Source: Dipteris shenzhenensis
Lineage: Eukaryota; Polypodiophyta; Polypodiopsida; Gleicheniales
DNA length: 64,000 nt
Direction: 5' to 3' (one strand)
Assembly: GCA_047967505.1 (NCBI GenBank)
Contig: CM106540.1
Each line of letters opens with the position of its first letter. Position 1 is the stretch's first letter. The position numbers and the translations under genes are program-made. Shown here piece after piece: positions 25,216-35,881 of this stretch. A model generated the notes under the pieces. It searched no databases, was not told the origin of the DNA, and worked only from the letters and a program-made list of their open reading frames with translations.

Positions 25216-25494
25216 TTCAAATAAATTAGAGCTCCTAATGGTTTTATGTGATGATTACAAAGTATTTATTTATTTTTTTAATAATTTATTTTAAAATATT
25301 GATCGATTAATTAGAGGCATCAACGTCACTAAAGACATCATTTCGTTAAGAGAGCTCATCCATGGGCTTCATTATCGTATATGTTGACGATGATGTGATC
25401 ATGCTCATACTAGATTATGCCAAATCCTTGATCATGTCAAATACTAGATCAAGAAATCTATTGCTAATTTATACCTTAATCCTTGATTGTAAAA

Positions 25495-25960
25495 GAATTA
25501 TATACCTTAACCCTAAACCCTAATCCATATGCCCTTAATCCTAAACCCTATACCCTAAATCTTAAATTCGATACCCTTTATCCTAAACCCTAATCCCTAT
25601 AGCCTAAAAACAAAACCCTAAACCATATGCCCTAAATACAAATCCTATACCCTATACCCCCAACCATGATCCCTATAGCCTATACCCCATACCCTAAACC
25701 CAAATCCCTATACCCTATACCCTAAACCTTGAACCCTATACCCTAAATCCTATACCCTATACCCCAAATCCTAAACCTATATCCAAAGCCCTAAACCCTA
25801 AACCCTAAACCCTACACCCCAAATCCTAATCCCTATAGCCTAAACCCTAATCCCTATATCCTAAACCCTATACCCTATACCCTATCTTCTACTCCCTATA
25901 GCCTAAATCCTAAACCCTAAACCCTAATCCTATACCTAAAAGTCTTTGATGGGTATGATA
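25495..25960. repeat. interstitial degenerate telomere-like array (CCCTAAA)
   Basis: Dense repeats of CCCTAAA and its variants CCCTATA, CCCTAAT and CCTTAAT. The best run is near 25,790-25,815 with three adjacent CCCTAAA-type units. This is the plant telomere repeat on the C-rich strand. Units are degenerate and interspersed, so this is an old interstitial array or a telomere-derived satellite and not a chromosome end. Confidence 0.8.
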
Positions 25961-27904
25961 CTTTGCACACATCTTAATCTTACTCACTTTGAGTCCTATG
26001 CAAAGTACCTTGCCCATCAGATATCATTTGCATGGTTGGGCATGCATTTTATCTTGTCTTGTGTGATGAGACATGTGTGATGAGACACAAGAAAAATTAC
26101 TTCCCCCACCATGCAAATGATATCCAATGGGCATTGTACTTTGCATAGACATTATTGTGGGTGCGATTAAGGGCCATTCAAAGTAACTTATTATCGATTG
26201 GAGACACCACCTTCAAATGATGCATCCCAATGCATATTTTTGACCCTCATGCATGATGCGTGGTGAAAAACAAGAAAAAATACATTCTAGATTGTGCAAA
26301 TGAGATCTGATGGGAATGATAGCTTGCATGAGACTTAAAGTGGGTGAGATTAGGCCTATACAAAGTATTGTCTCCATAAAAGACTCGGACATTTAAGAAA
26401 GGGACCTCGGTGCTTGTTTTTTGACTCGCATGGATGATGCATGGTGAGAAACAATAATGCATGGTGTGAAACAATTTGTTTATTTTATATTTATTTTTAA
26501 AAATATTTATATGTATAGATGAACATATATTTATATTATATATAAGTAAATCTATAAATTGTTAGAACAAATTGATTATTGTGTGGGTGACAGGTATCCA
26601 AGCATCCCCCACACACTTGTTATTGTTGTCACAAATAATTAATATTAAAAACGTGCTTACTCTAGGCCAAATATAAATGGATAAAAAATTAATAAGCACT
26701 TGAAATATCTATATAGTTGGGAAGTGAGTATCATTTATTGGGATAAGTGAGTGATCATCAAATTTTATAAACAGTTATATACTTCTAGCCAACAATTAGA
26801 TATAAGACAAACATTTTCTTTTAACTATATCTCTATAAAAAAATGTAAATCCTAACTTGGAACAATGTTCATGAAAGTACGTATAGAACTAGCAGATCCT
26901 CTGAACACTAGCTTTGCTCAATAAAATGTGTTAGGATAGTCTAGCTGGTCGGTCACTTTGTAGTAGATGTTAGTTAAAGAATCGGAAAAGATGGCAAAAA
27001 CAAATACGAGTAGAAGCCATTCCAAACCAAGTTGCTCACGTAACTAGAGAGAATACATACACAGCTACCAACTATGCTAACTGAGGAAGCAGACAATGCC
27101 TAAGTAAAGTACGAAGTAAGGTGAAATAAGCCTATACAATAAGAGCCACTAATGGAGACGTCTATTAGGAACACTGAAAAGACATATGTATCGTAGTGTG
27201 GAAGAAAAATGAACATGCAAGAGAAGAAAGCACAGAGCTCAAGAGAAAGCGTGCCTATGGATACCATGAAAAAAGAAAGGATAACAAAGCATAAACTTGT
27301 CAGTGAATAGAAACTAGAAGAACTCAGCCGTAATTAGATCTAGAGGGGGATCGAAGCGATAGTCTGGTAGTAAGGTAGAGAACTTAGTGTACGCAGGGTG
27401 GTACAGGAATAGAGAAATAAAGAGATGAACTACGAGGAAGACAGAAAAAGGGAATAGCACTGGCGAACTCTTGAGGTGATAAGAAGCTATGGGAGGCTAC
27501 AAAAAACACGAAGGCAAGGTTACGAGCTATTGTGCATAGGGTGACAACAAAGAACAAGAGAGAATATCAACGGGGCAGAGGATGTTCTCGCAAGAAGAAA
27601 GGTCACCTAAGAGAGTTGAGTAGCCATGTTAGACCACAGACAAGAGCATAAGGAAATTAAAGTACTACAAAGGGAAGCCTATGTCAAATACACATCAAGA
27701 GATCGTAACATGCTAGTTAAAGGTAAGCAAGCACAAGCAATAAAGGTGGTTGAAGAAAATGGTGGGAGGTGGGCGGTGGGCAAACGGCGAAGTGACAACC
27801 CGAAGATGGTGGGGTTAGGTTGGGCAGGTGCACGTGCACGTGCATGCTAAAAGGGGGGGTTTAGTAAGATTGACACACTAGAGTTAGTAAGGTTGGTCAA
27901 CCAA
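25961..27904. other. no gene recognised
   Basis: At about 25,940-26,480 a loose ~200-bp unit (GATATCATTTGCATGG .. TTTGCAC..ACATCTTAA .. GATGCATGGTGAGAAACAA) seems to recur two to three times in diverged form. The rest is without motif. The frame at 27,626-27,850 is Arg/Lys-rich and unrecognised. Confidence 0.35.
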
Positions 27905-29308
27905 GTGGTATCAAGCATTAACTAATGTCAATTTTTTCTTAAGGATAGTATATATCTCCCATGAATATATAGCAAGAATTAGCTAATGTTGATATTTGCT
28001 TATATCTCTACCATAATTTATTCTTCAAACTAGTGGCTTATATTAATCCACAATTAAGATCTTATATTATAAATGTATTAGTAGGCATAAACCATCAACG
28101 ATAAACAACAAAAAAAACTTACCTCTAGGGTAAACTATTAGAGTATATAGTATTAGTCAAATCTATCAAAGTTGGAAATTTCCCTAGCCAATTATTTGTA
28201 GTATAAGCATCATAAATAACTCTAAGCTAGATAAAAGTATGATTTTAAATGTAATCAAATAGAGGACTAAGTTAAGAGCCATATAGTCGCAACATAAAGC
28301 AATTACTAGAGGCATATAGTCACCACCGTAGACCAATAGTAGCTATCTATAGGAAAGTTGAACTCTAAACAATAATCATTTGAGAGAGTTAGTAAATTAA
28401 TTTTTGGCCGTGTATAATTGTGTGTGTAAAAGCTAGAGTATATAGTATGAGTGTATGTGAGTATGTGTTCTTGCATGTGATTAAATACCTGTGTCAACTA
28501 GCTAGAGAGAGAGAGAAAGAGAGAGAGAGTGTGTGTGTGTGTCCCACCCCCAACCCAGAGGGTAAGACCACATGGTGTGGAGTAAGCCCACCACATCAAA
28601 CCTACTCCCCACCTAATAGTGTATTCAGTGTCATAAACCAAGACTATTAAAAGTGGAAATAAGTGGTAGAATATCCCAAATTGTAGCTGCTTATTGGTAG
28701 TCAAAAAAGTATATTCCAATATCTTACAAGACATGTTCCATTGGGTCAACTAAATGGTATCAAGCATTAAATAATGTCAATTTTTGCTTAAGGATAGTAT
28801 ATATCTGCCATGAATATATATCAAGCATTAGTTAATGTCGATATTTGCTTATATCTCTACCATGATGTATTCTTCAAACTAGTGGCTTATGTTAATCCAC
28901 AATTAAGATCTTATATTATAAATGTATTAGTAGGCATAAACCATCGACGATAAACAACCAAAAAAAACTTACCTCTTGGGGAAACATCAATTATTTGTAG
29001 TACAAACATCATAAATATCTCTAAGCTAGATAAAAGTATGATTTTAAATGTAATAAAACAAAGGACTAAGTTAAGAGCCAAATAGTCGCAACATAAAGCA
29101 ATTACTAGAGGCATGTAGTCACCACCTTAGACCAATTATAGTAGCTATTTATAGGAAAGTTGAACTCTAAACAATAATTATTCGAGAGTTAGTGAATTAA
29201 TTTGTGGCCGCGTATATTTGTGTGTGTAAAAGCTAGAGTATATAATATGAGTGTATGTGAGTATGTGTTCTTGTGTGTGATTAAATACTTGTGTCAACTA
29301 GCTAGAAT
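27905..29308. repeat. ~600-bp direct duplication
   Basis: Copy one (27,905 to about 28,505) and copy two (28,755 to about 29,308) both start GGTATCAAGCATTAA.TAATG and end GTGTCAACTAGCTAGA. Copy two lacks about 50 bp present near 28,140-28,190 of copy one. The 250-bp spacer holds GA and GT repeats. Possibly two truncated copies of one non-autonomous element. Confidence 0.8.
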
Positions 29309-29724
29309 GTGTGTGTCCGTCTATATATCTATATATCTATATAAGTTAATATATGAAGACAAATAACAATATCAATATATTTATAAATATAAACTATATA
29401 AAAATAAATAAATATAAATATATAATAGAGAGGAGATGGAGCAGACAGAGAGAAGAAGAAAGAGACAATAGAGAGAGACAAAGAGATAGAAAGAGAGGTA
29501 GAGAAAGAGAGAAAGAGAGGGAGGGAGAGAGAGAAACTACCACGTGGAAGTCTATGCATACGTGTCTCGACGGAGCTATGCAATGGTGTTATGGCATATA
29601 AATTCAAGGCACTGTTGCACCACGTGTTTGCCATGCCGGTGTATTTGCCCATCATGCAGAGGGCAGAGTAGGGAGACATCTAGGACAACCCCATTTTATA
29701 TATACCATATTATGTTGTGGAGAG

Positions 29725-29764
<40 letters not shown>

Positions 29765-29890
29765 ATCTTCTATTAATTATTGTATAATAAATTATATTAT
29801 ATAGAAGATTATATATAGTATCTATTATATATATTATATATTATATATTATATATATGTAGTATTTATGTAATATATAGAGGACAAGGGA
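29309..29890. repeat. simple-sequence cluster (TA, GA, CA)
   Basis: TA-rich at 29,320-29,430, GA-rich at 29,430-29,540, (CA)n at about 29,728-29,757 and a TA-rich stretch at 29,760-29,880. Confidence 0.85.
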
Positions 29891-30921
29891 CACACACACA
29901 CACACTTCCCCTTGGGGTCCATTGTGATTTTTGAGTATGCATACTTATCCCCCTGTGACTATGATTGGGGTTTAATCATGTTCGAAAAGGTTTGAACCAG
30001 TACTTGGAGCTTAGGAGATTTTCTATGTGACATTAGCCTATGGGTCAGAAACACCATATATCGCCTCAAAGATCATGGTGTCCTTCAACTGATGGTTGGG
30101 TGAGGATGTGTATGCTTGAACATTGGATGAATTTATGCTCAATGGGAGAATTGATAATTGGATTTGATTAGGACCCTCGATATCAATGTGGAGATGCTCT
30201 GGGAGGCTATAAGGAATGACTTGAGAAATAATGAAAGTGATGAATATGAATTGTTTTTCCCATGTAATGGATCAACATGGACTAGTGGATAATAATATCC
30301 AATGGAATGGGACTAGTAGTAGAGGTAAAAGTGGCAAGTTGTTGAGCACTTACCTTGGTTTCTTCTAGACTTGAAGAGAGTACGAGTGGACCTTAAATGG
30401 AACATTGATTTCACCCCACAAGAAACATTGCTTGGACCAATATTTGGACAATGAAGGCACGAAGTACATCCCTCCCAAAAGTGGAATCCAAAGCTTGGTT
30501 AGAAATGAGAATGTTTTAGCAAGCATCTAGACTCTCTCTTCCATTTGGGAGACTTTTTGGAGGATTTCCACACTGAACCAGCTGCCCCTCGCCACAACAT
30601 TTCTGAATATATACTCAGTTGTTGGAGAGGAAATAGCGCTTGGGAAACTCGGACGAACACTTTCAAGTAAGCCAAAAAACAACAACTTCATGCTCGTGTA
30701 GTATTTGAGCTGGGCTCGCTGTGATAGCCACAGAATACCTCAAAAAATATGGCATATCTCATGATACACTCGGAAATATTTCGATGGCGCACCCTGAATT
30801 TTCATGAGCTATGTCTTCAGTTCTAAATATTTTCAGTACTTTTCCGTTGCTCATTGCGTGCTTCCCCACTCACTAAGTGTTTTGTCAATATTCTGAGGAG
30901 CTTGGCGATTGTCCCGCCCAC
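29891..30921. other. no gene recognised
   Basis: Unremarkable by eye, and left flank of the large DNA transposon. The last bases before the inverted repeat are CCCGCCCAC. Confidence 0.4.
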
Positions 30922-30951
30922 CATTAGGAAAAAAGGGAGCTCATTTTGGGG
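30922..30951 (+). repeat. left terminal inverted repeat
   Basis: CATTAGGAAAAAAGGGAGC followed by TCATTTTGGGG. Twenty-eight of 30 positions match the reverse complement of 46,782-46,811. Immediately outside is CAC, as in RAG/Transib-type ends (CACA/GTG), but the right end shows CATAC there, so the true terminus is unresolved. Confidence 0.85.
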
Positions 30952-31415
30952 ACTTTTACGGTTTGGAAAAATAAGCTCTCAACCAATCAATAGAGGGCCA
31001 ACGTAACATTGAAAATTCACGAAAATAAGAGAAAATAGAAAAAAGAAACAATACTTTATGTAGGTACAAGCGTGCTACATTAATGTGGAGATTGGTTTTT
31101 TATTCTCACAAGATCTTTGGACAAGAAGATAGAATCTAAACTGACCTTTTATCTGACAAGGGCCTTCCCGCTTCCACCTTCCTTTGAACTTTGAAATGTT
31201 GTGCCGCCTTTCCTTCGAAAGGTCTACCATTCTACACCATTGCCTCATTGTGCAGCAGCCTTTCTTTTCCAAAACTGCTCCCTTGATCCTGTTTGGCGTC
31301 GTAGAGTAAGATGTTTCTCGTCAACTGTCTGTCTGCCCACTTTCTCTTTCTTGAAACTTCAAATTGTTATCTTAGTTACATTACTTTGCTATTGTTATAG
31401 ATTCAAAAAATCTCC

Positions 31416-32855
31416 ATGGTGAATCAAAACCACGGCCGTTCTTGTGGAAGACGCTCTGTGGATGATAATGCTACGAAGGCAGAATTATACCAAACATCCT
31501 TACCCCGTCGACCTGCTTCTTCTATTTCGTCGGTAGAGAATTCAAGTACAGTCAAAATGGAAGGAACTTGGGAAAGGTTTAGTGTTTCGAAAGGAGCATG
31601 GGTGCTCATGCAACCTAGCAAAAGAAAAAGACCCCAGACAAAAAACATTTTCTTGGCATCATGGAAGGGAAGAGTACGAGATTTTAAAATCACCAGAGGG
31701 AAGATATCCGTGAAAGAAGTTTTGATTCAGCACGTGTACATGCATAAAGAGCTTGTCTTGCGAGACTATCCAAAAAATCTTCCGCAACACAGGCCTAATT
31801 GTATATTTTTCTATTGTGGTTTTTTTCTTTACGAGGTGTATGGATTTTTAAGATGAAGCTTTCTCTCTTAGCTTATTGACATTCTTGTGTTGTTTTATTT
31901 CAGATTTATATCCTTCATCGTATGAGACATGGCAAAACATCGATTGTATTCTGGGATTTATAGATGTTCTGCATGGATCGATAGGAGAATAACAATACCA
32001 AGGTCGATGTGCAACAGAGCTAGCTCAATCGGGTATATTTTTTACTAATCATTTTTATCAGTTGCTGGACAAAGCTAACACACATGGTGTGTTAATAAAA
32101 CAAGACCTTCCGGCATGGAATTCAGTGGATTGGCCTCACCCACATTCTAGTGTTACAGAGGCATATAGGGCGAAGCTTTTTACAGAAGTACAGAAAGCTC
32201 TGAGGCCCAATATTGCCACTAGGATAGTAAAAATTTCTTTATGCATGCCTCTCACAGTTTTTGTGGACTTGTTTAATACCTTTCCAGTGAAGGTTTCAAA
32301 AACAATGTTCACAGTTAAAGCAACAAATTCGGCATGCATGCCACAATTTTTGGATAAAGGTTGGGATAAGAAGACATGTAGTTTAGTGTTTTGTGAGGTT
32401 GTCCAACCTTCTATGCAACTGAAGTACATGGTTGCATCACAAAATTTTATTTTCTCTTTTTATTACAAGTGCAGTCAAATGCTAGGCACAAAACTAGTCC
32501 CAATGGATCAAGATGAAGATTCTTTTGGTGTAGAAAATAAACTTCTTGATATTGATGTTGTTGAGAATGGTGATGTGCTAGTCAATATCTCATTAAGAGA
32601 ATGTTGCTCCCTAGCTCAATTGCGCAGTGACATTCTGTTTGAGACAGAAGGTTCTATTTCAAACGACTTTTTATTTATCTACAACAACAAAAAGGTACAC
32701 CATCTGATTTATCCTAGTCTCATTAAGCATTGCTATTAGTTTAATTTACCGCTCTGATTCATATTGCTTTTTTGCAGTTGCTCAAAAGAAGAGAGAACTC
32801 AATAAAATGCAAAGACATTGAAAATTTAAAAATTGAGATAACACAGACTCCATAA
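31416..32855 (+). pseudogene. transposon gene A: unknown protein with possible ubiquitin-like C-terminus
   Basis: Proposed exons are 31,416-31,835, 31,904-32,694 and 32,778-32,855, with GT-AG introns (GAG|GTGTAT..TTTCAG; AAG|GTACAC..TTGCAG). It gives about 429 residues. Exon 1 is basic and holds WERFSVSKGAWVLMQPS and KELVLRDYPKNLPQ, not recognised. Exon 2 reads best in a frame one base off from exon 1, so a small indel or another splice site is involved. It carries one in-frame TAA at 31,990-31,992. The last ~75 residues (VLVNISLRECCSLAQLR .. FLFIYNNKKLL .. KDIENLKIEI) have the strand-helix-strand order of a ubiquitin-like fold. That call is by pattern only. The stop is 84 bp from the stop of convergent gene B. 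Transcription would start near the left TIR. Confidence 0.5.
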
Positions 32856-32939
32856 ACAAAGGTTTTGTATTCAATCAAGTAAGATTTTGTACAGAACTAT
32901 TTAGTTAAATATGTAGAACATATTTCTGACATCCATTTT

Positions 32940-35049
32940 CTATTTATGTATAGCTTGATCCAGAGGCTGCTCTACATTTTTTGGAGGATCTTTTTTCTGC
33001 TGCTCCATCCTGTCCTGTGCAGTATGTTGGTGTTGCTCCATTGTCTCCTCCACTGCCCCAGGAGCATCTCTTTGCTGCTGCTCCATCTTCTCCTCAACAA
33101 CATCAGCAGCAGGTCTTTGCTCCTGTGGCTTCTCCTCCTCAGCACTAGGTGATTGCTCCTGTGGCTTCTCGTCCTCAGCATTAGGTGCTTCATCTGTGGC
33201 ATCAAGGTGTATGACACCTTCTTGTACTTTAGAGCTCTCACCCAACTCCACAGTAGCTGGTACAATAAGTTTGGGGGAGGCATAGCTCAAAAACCTCCAA
33301 ATTGTATGAGCTCTAAAATTATGTACATAGTTTGAGCTGAAGCTATCCTCTTTCATCTGAAATGGCAGACGATAATTTAGAACACTTTGTATCATTATGA
33401 ATTATCTTCAAGCTAAATGAAAATTATTTTTTCTTACAAGGTCTAGCTGTTCTTTCTCAAAATAGCTTGAAAGTAGATATTTTGCACTGATCAGCACTCT
33501 CCATCTGCAGCTACTTGAATCATCTTGTTGTGGTGTCTGTACAGTTGGAAAGATATGTTAGAAACTGTTAGCATCTGCACAAAACAAAATCATTCAATAA
33601 GTTCAAAGACATAGCATGAATTAGACATCAGTAGAGGGAACGACTTTTTACCTCTAGACTTATTGGCTCTATTGAATCCAAAAGAGAGACATTGGGAGGA
33701 CAGTGATCCAATGCATCTAAAAGCCTTCTAATGCAACTGCAATATGTATAATTTAGTTAGTATGATATCAAAATAATGAAGTTTTAAGTTCAAAAAGCAC
33801 ACACAGCACTTACAATTTCAGCTCTCTGTGTGTGTTCTTCTGCTGGATGTCAATAGAAACAAAACTCCAGTGGTCACTGCATAAGGAAAAAAGCATTAAG
33901 GAAATCAAAGGCTACAAGAGTTCCCAATCTTAAAGAAGAATCTTAAAAGAAGTAGTCACCCAGATACCTGTTATGGTATGGAAGTAGCAAAACATCAATT
34001 ACTTCAAAATTGCAGTGTTTGAACCAGCTGGAAATACTAATGGGAGTCTCCTTTGCATCTCTTAATTTAGAAGAAATGGCAGGATCAATAATATGGACTG
34101 TATGTTGTACAGAGGGGTGAAGCCAGCTTCTCATCATGCTGCATAGGACCAAAAAATAATTAGGGTAGGTTATAAAGGAGGTACAAGGAGGATTGTTTTG
34201 CAAAAAATGTAAAATAATAGACACTTACTAGACAATTGCAAGAATGATAGTATCTGAGCAATACTCATTCTTATGAGCCAATGCTGCTAAGCATGGTTTT
34301 GTCAAGTCAAAATCATTCACTGAAACTTCATCCTCAATATGGACAACTACATTAGGGCCCAGCTCCTGCAACCTTCTATGTATCTGCAGCTCCTTCTTTC
34401 TAGTCTCCACATCTATAACAGATTTTGTTTCTTTTATTTGCTGCTTCAGTGACTCCTCATAAGCAGCCTTCCCTCTAGTGTTCTTTGAGTGCGTTACCTC
34501 AACAACCTTAACCTCATCTACCTTCAACTTCCTTGTAGGTGGAATTAGCAATATGTCTCTCATCTTTATGTCCTGCCATTCCACAGGATGAACAAGCTTG
34601 TCATACCTCCATCTCACTCTGGACAAAGTGTTGAAGTCTTTGGCCATCAAAGTCACCCTGTGAGCATGGGCTACTACCAGCATTGCATCTTCAAAATATT
34701 TTTCCAAGTAATCCTCTGCCATTTCCTGTAAGGAAAGAATGGCAGTTCTATTCCACGTGAACCCAAGGTGCCAACTATCACATATTTCTCTCACCAGTCT
34801 TTGAAAAGTTGCCTTGGGTATTGCAAAGCCTATAGCTTTCTATTGCTTCCTGATCTCCCTTAGCACACCTGCACCATGATTCAATCTCTTGGCCTTTTGC
34901 TTGAGCAGGCTCATTGGCTTACCCTTCCTGCCATGTGCAGCTCTTCCCTTTGGAGGCACACTAAATTTCTTGGTACCTGCCCCAGCTGCTGTTGCTGCAA
35001 GACCTGGCCCTTTGCCAACTTTCCTTGCAGTTGACTTGGTTCTTGCCAT
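32940..35049 (-). pseudogene. transposon gene B: histone H3-like protein fused to Ulp1/C48-type cysteine protease
   Basis: Six exons are proposed: 35,049-34,229, 34,138-33,968, 33,876-33,814, 33,736-33,652, 33,536-33,438 and 33,356-32,940. All have GT-AG introns and compatible phases, giving 551 residues. Residues 1-10 are MARTKSTARK, close to the H3 tail with K4 and K9 kept. Residues ~62-130 follow the H3 fold without length change: LREIRK, FQRLVREI, then ILSLQEMAEDYLEKYFED, HAHRVTLMAKDF and LSRVRW. TAG at codon 70 (34,840-34,842) stands exactly where H3 has Gln of RKYQK. After a charged linker, residues ~245-400 fit a Ulp1 (SUMO-protease) fold: H333 in DHWSFVSID, Q384 and C390 in PQQDDSSSC (Q-x5-C). 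The catalytic Asp is not at its usual spacing; E349 or D372 may stand in. The tail is Glu/Gln-rich. Each half is convincing; the fusion rests on continuous frames. Confidence 0.75.
35020..35049 (-). other. H3-tail-like N-terminus of gene B
   Basis: The first ten codons read MARTKSTARK; canonical H3 is (M)ARTKQTARKS. Thr3, Lys4, Thr6, Arg8 and Lys9 are kept, and Ser10 is Val. After this the tail departs from H3 and becomes Gly/Ala/Lys-rich. Confidence 0.8.
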
Positions 35050-35154
35050 CACTCTAAAAAACTGCATACAAAGGATTGGAAAGAGATTATAGACATGGAG
35101 AACATGTTTTGACAAAAAAAAGGCAATCACAGGGGTGGATGAAGCAACATAGAG

Positions 35155-35224
35155 AAATTTGCAATAAAACGCGATACGAGTTTGAAATTCCTAACAGGTC
35201 CAAATCGCATTTTCCTGCAAATTC
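35155..35224. repeat. hairpin repeat, copy 1
   Basis: Left arm AAATTTGCAATAAAACGCGA, right arm (35,205-35,224) TCGCATTTTCCTGCAAATTC, loop about 30 bases. Upstream of the gene B start codon. Confidence 0.8.
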
Positions 35225-35377
35225 CTGAAATGACATACTGGTGCATTCCTACAGTGATTTCTCTATCTCTACAACTAAATACAGCATGAATGGAGTTTAT
35301 GCAAGAAGAGTACAGCCATGGATAGCTATGGAAGTCACAAAACCAGAATGACAGGGGTGGATGAAGCAATATTTCAA

Positions 35378-35449
35378 TATTTGCAACAAAATGCGATTTC
35401 AGCTGTTTGAAATTCCTAAGGCCTTCTCCTCGCGTTTTCCTGCAAATTC
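35378..35449. repeat. hairpin repeat, copy 2
   Basis: The arms are TTTGCAACAAAATGCGA and TCGCGTTTTCCTGCAAATTC. It lies about 222 bp from copy 1, and the flanking sequence (GTGGATGAAGCAA) is duplicated too, so the unit is a ~220-bp tandem repeat. Confidence 0.8.
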
Positions 35450-35524
35450 ATGAGGTAGCATGCTAGAATATGCCTTCAGTCATTTGAAGGTGTTTGCATA
35501 ACCATGCAGGATGGATTGAGTCTA

Positions 35525-35529
35525 TGGAA
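35525..35529. repeat. target-site duplication of nested copia (left)
   Basis: TGGAA, identical to 41,113-41,117 directly after the other LTR. Confidence 0.9.
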
Positions 35530-35881
35530 TGTGAAGATAGTGGGAGAGAGGGAAGGAGTCTCACTTGCGGCTTTCTCACATGCACAATGGGGGAATACAC
35601 ACAAAGGTGGAGGCTGAAAACAATTTTCCTCTTCTTAGTTGTAAAAGCCAAAAGAACTCTAGTACAAAGAAATAGAAGAACCCTATATGTGGGTCTCAAA
35701 CCAAACTCAACTAACTAAGGTGGCATACTAACTGAGCCATGAACTAGTGTAGATAAGGATAGCTGTCATCCAGCTATTATTCGTGGGCGGTGTACCAACC
35801 GCACCTCTAGCTAACAAGTCGGTGACATAAATGCACAACAGTCACCCTGGCATATCGCGAGTGGAGCTCGATATCTCAACA
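35530..35881 (-). repeat. 3' LTR of nested copia
   Basis: 352 bp; on the minus strand it begins TGTTGAGATATCGAGCTCC and ends TATCTTCACA. Confidence 0.95.

Noticed and set aside
25495-25960. A true chromosome end
   Set aside because: Repeat units are degenerate and interrupted, and complex sequence continues on both sides.
33153-33335. Leu-rich plus-strand frames over the end of gene B
   Set aside because: They are the antisense of the Glu/Gln-rich C-terminal exon of the H3-Ulp1 gene and have no motif.
35130-35530. CRISPR-like array from the spaced hairpin repeats
   Set aside because: Only four copies, long and related spacers, intron-bearing eukaryotic genes around them; they are internal repeats of a transposon.
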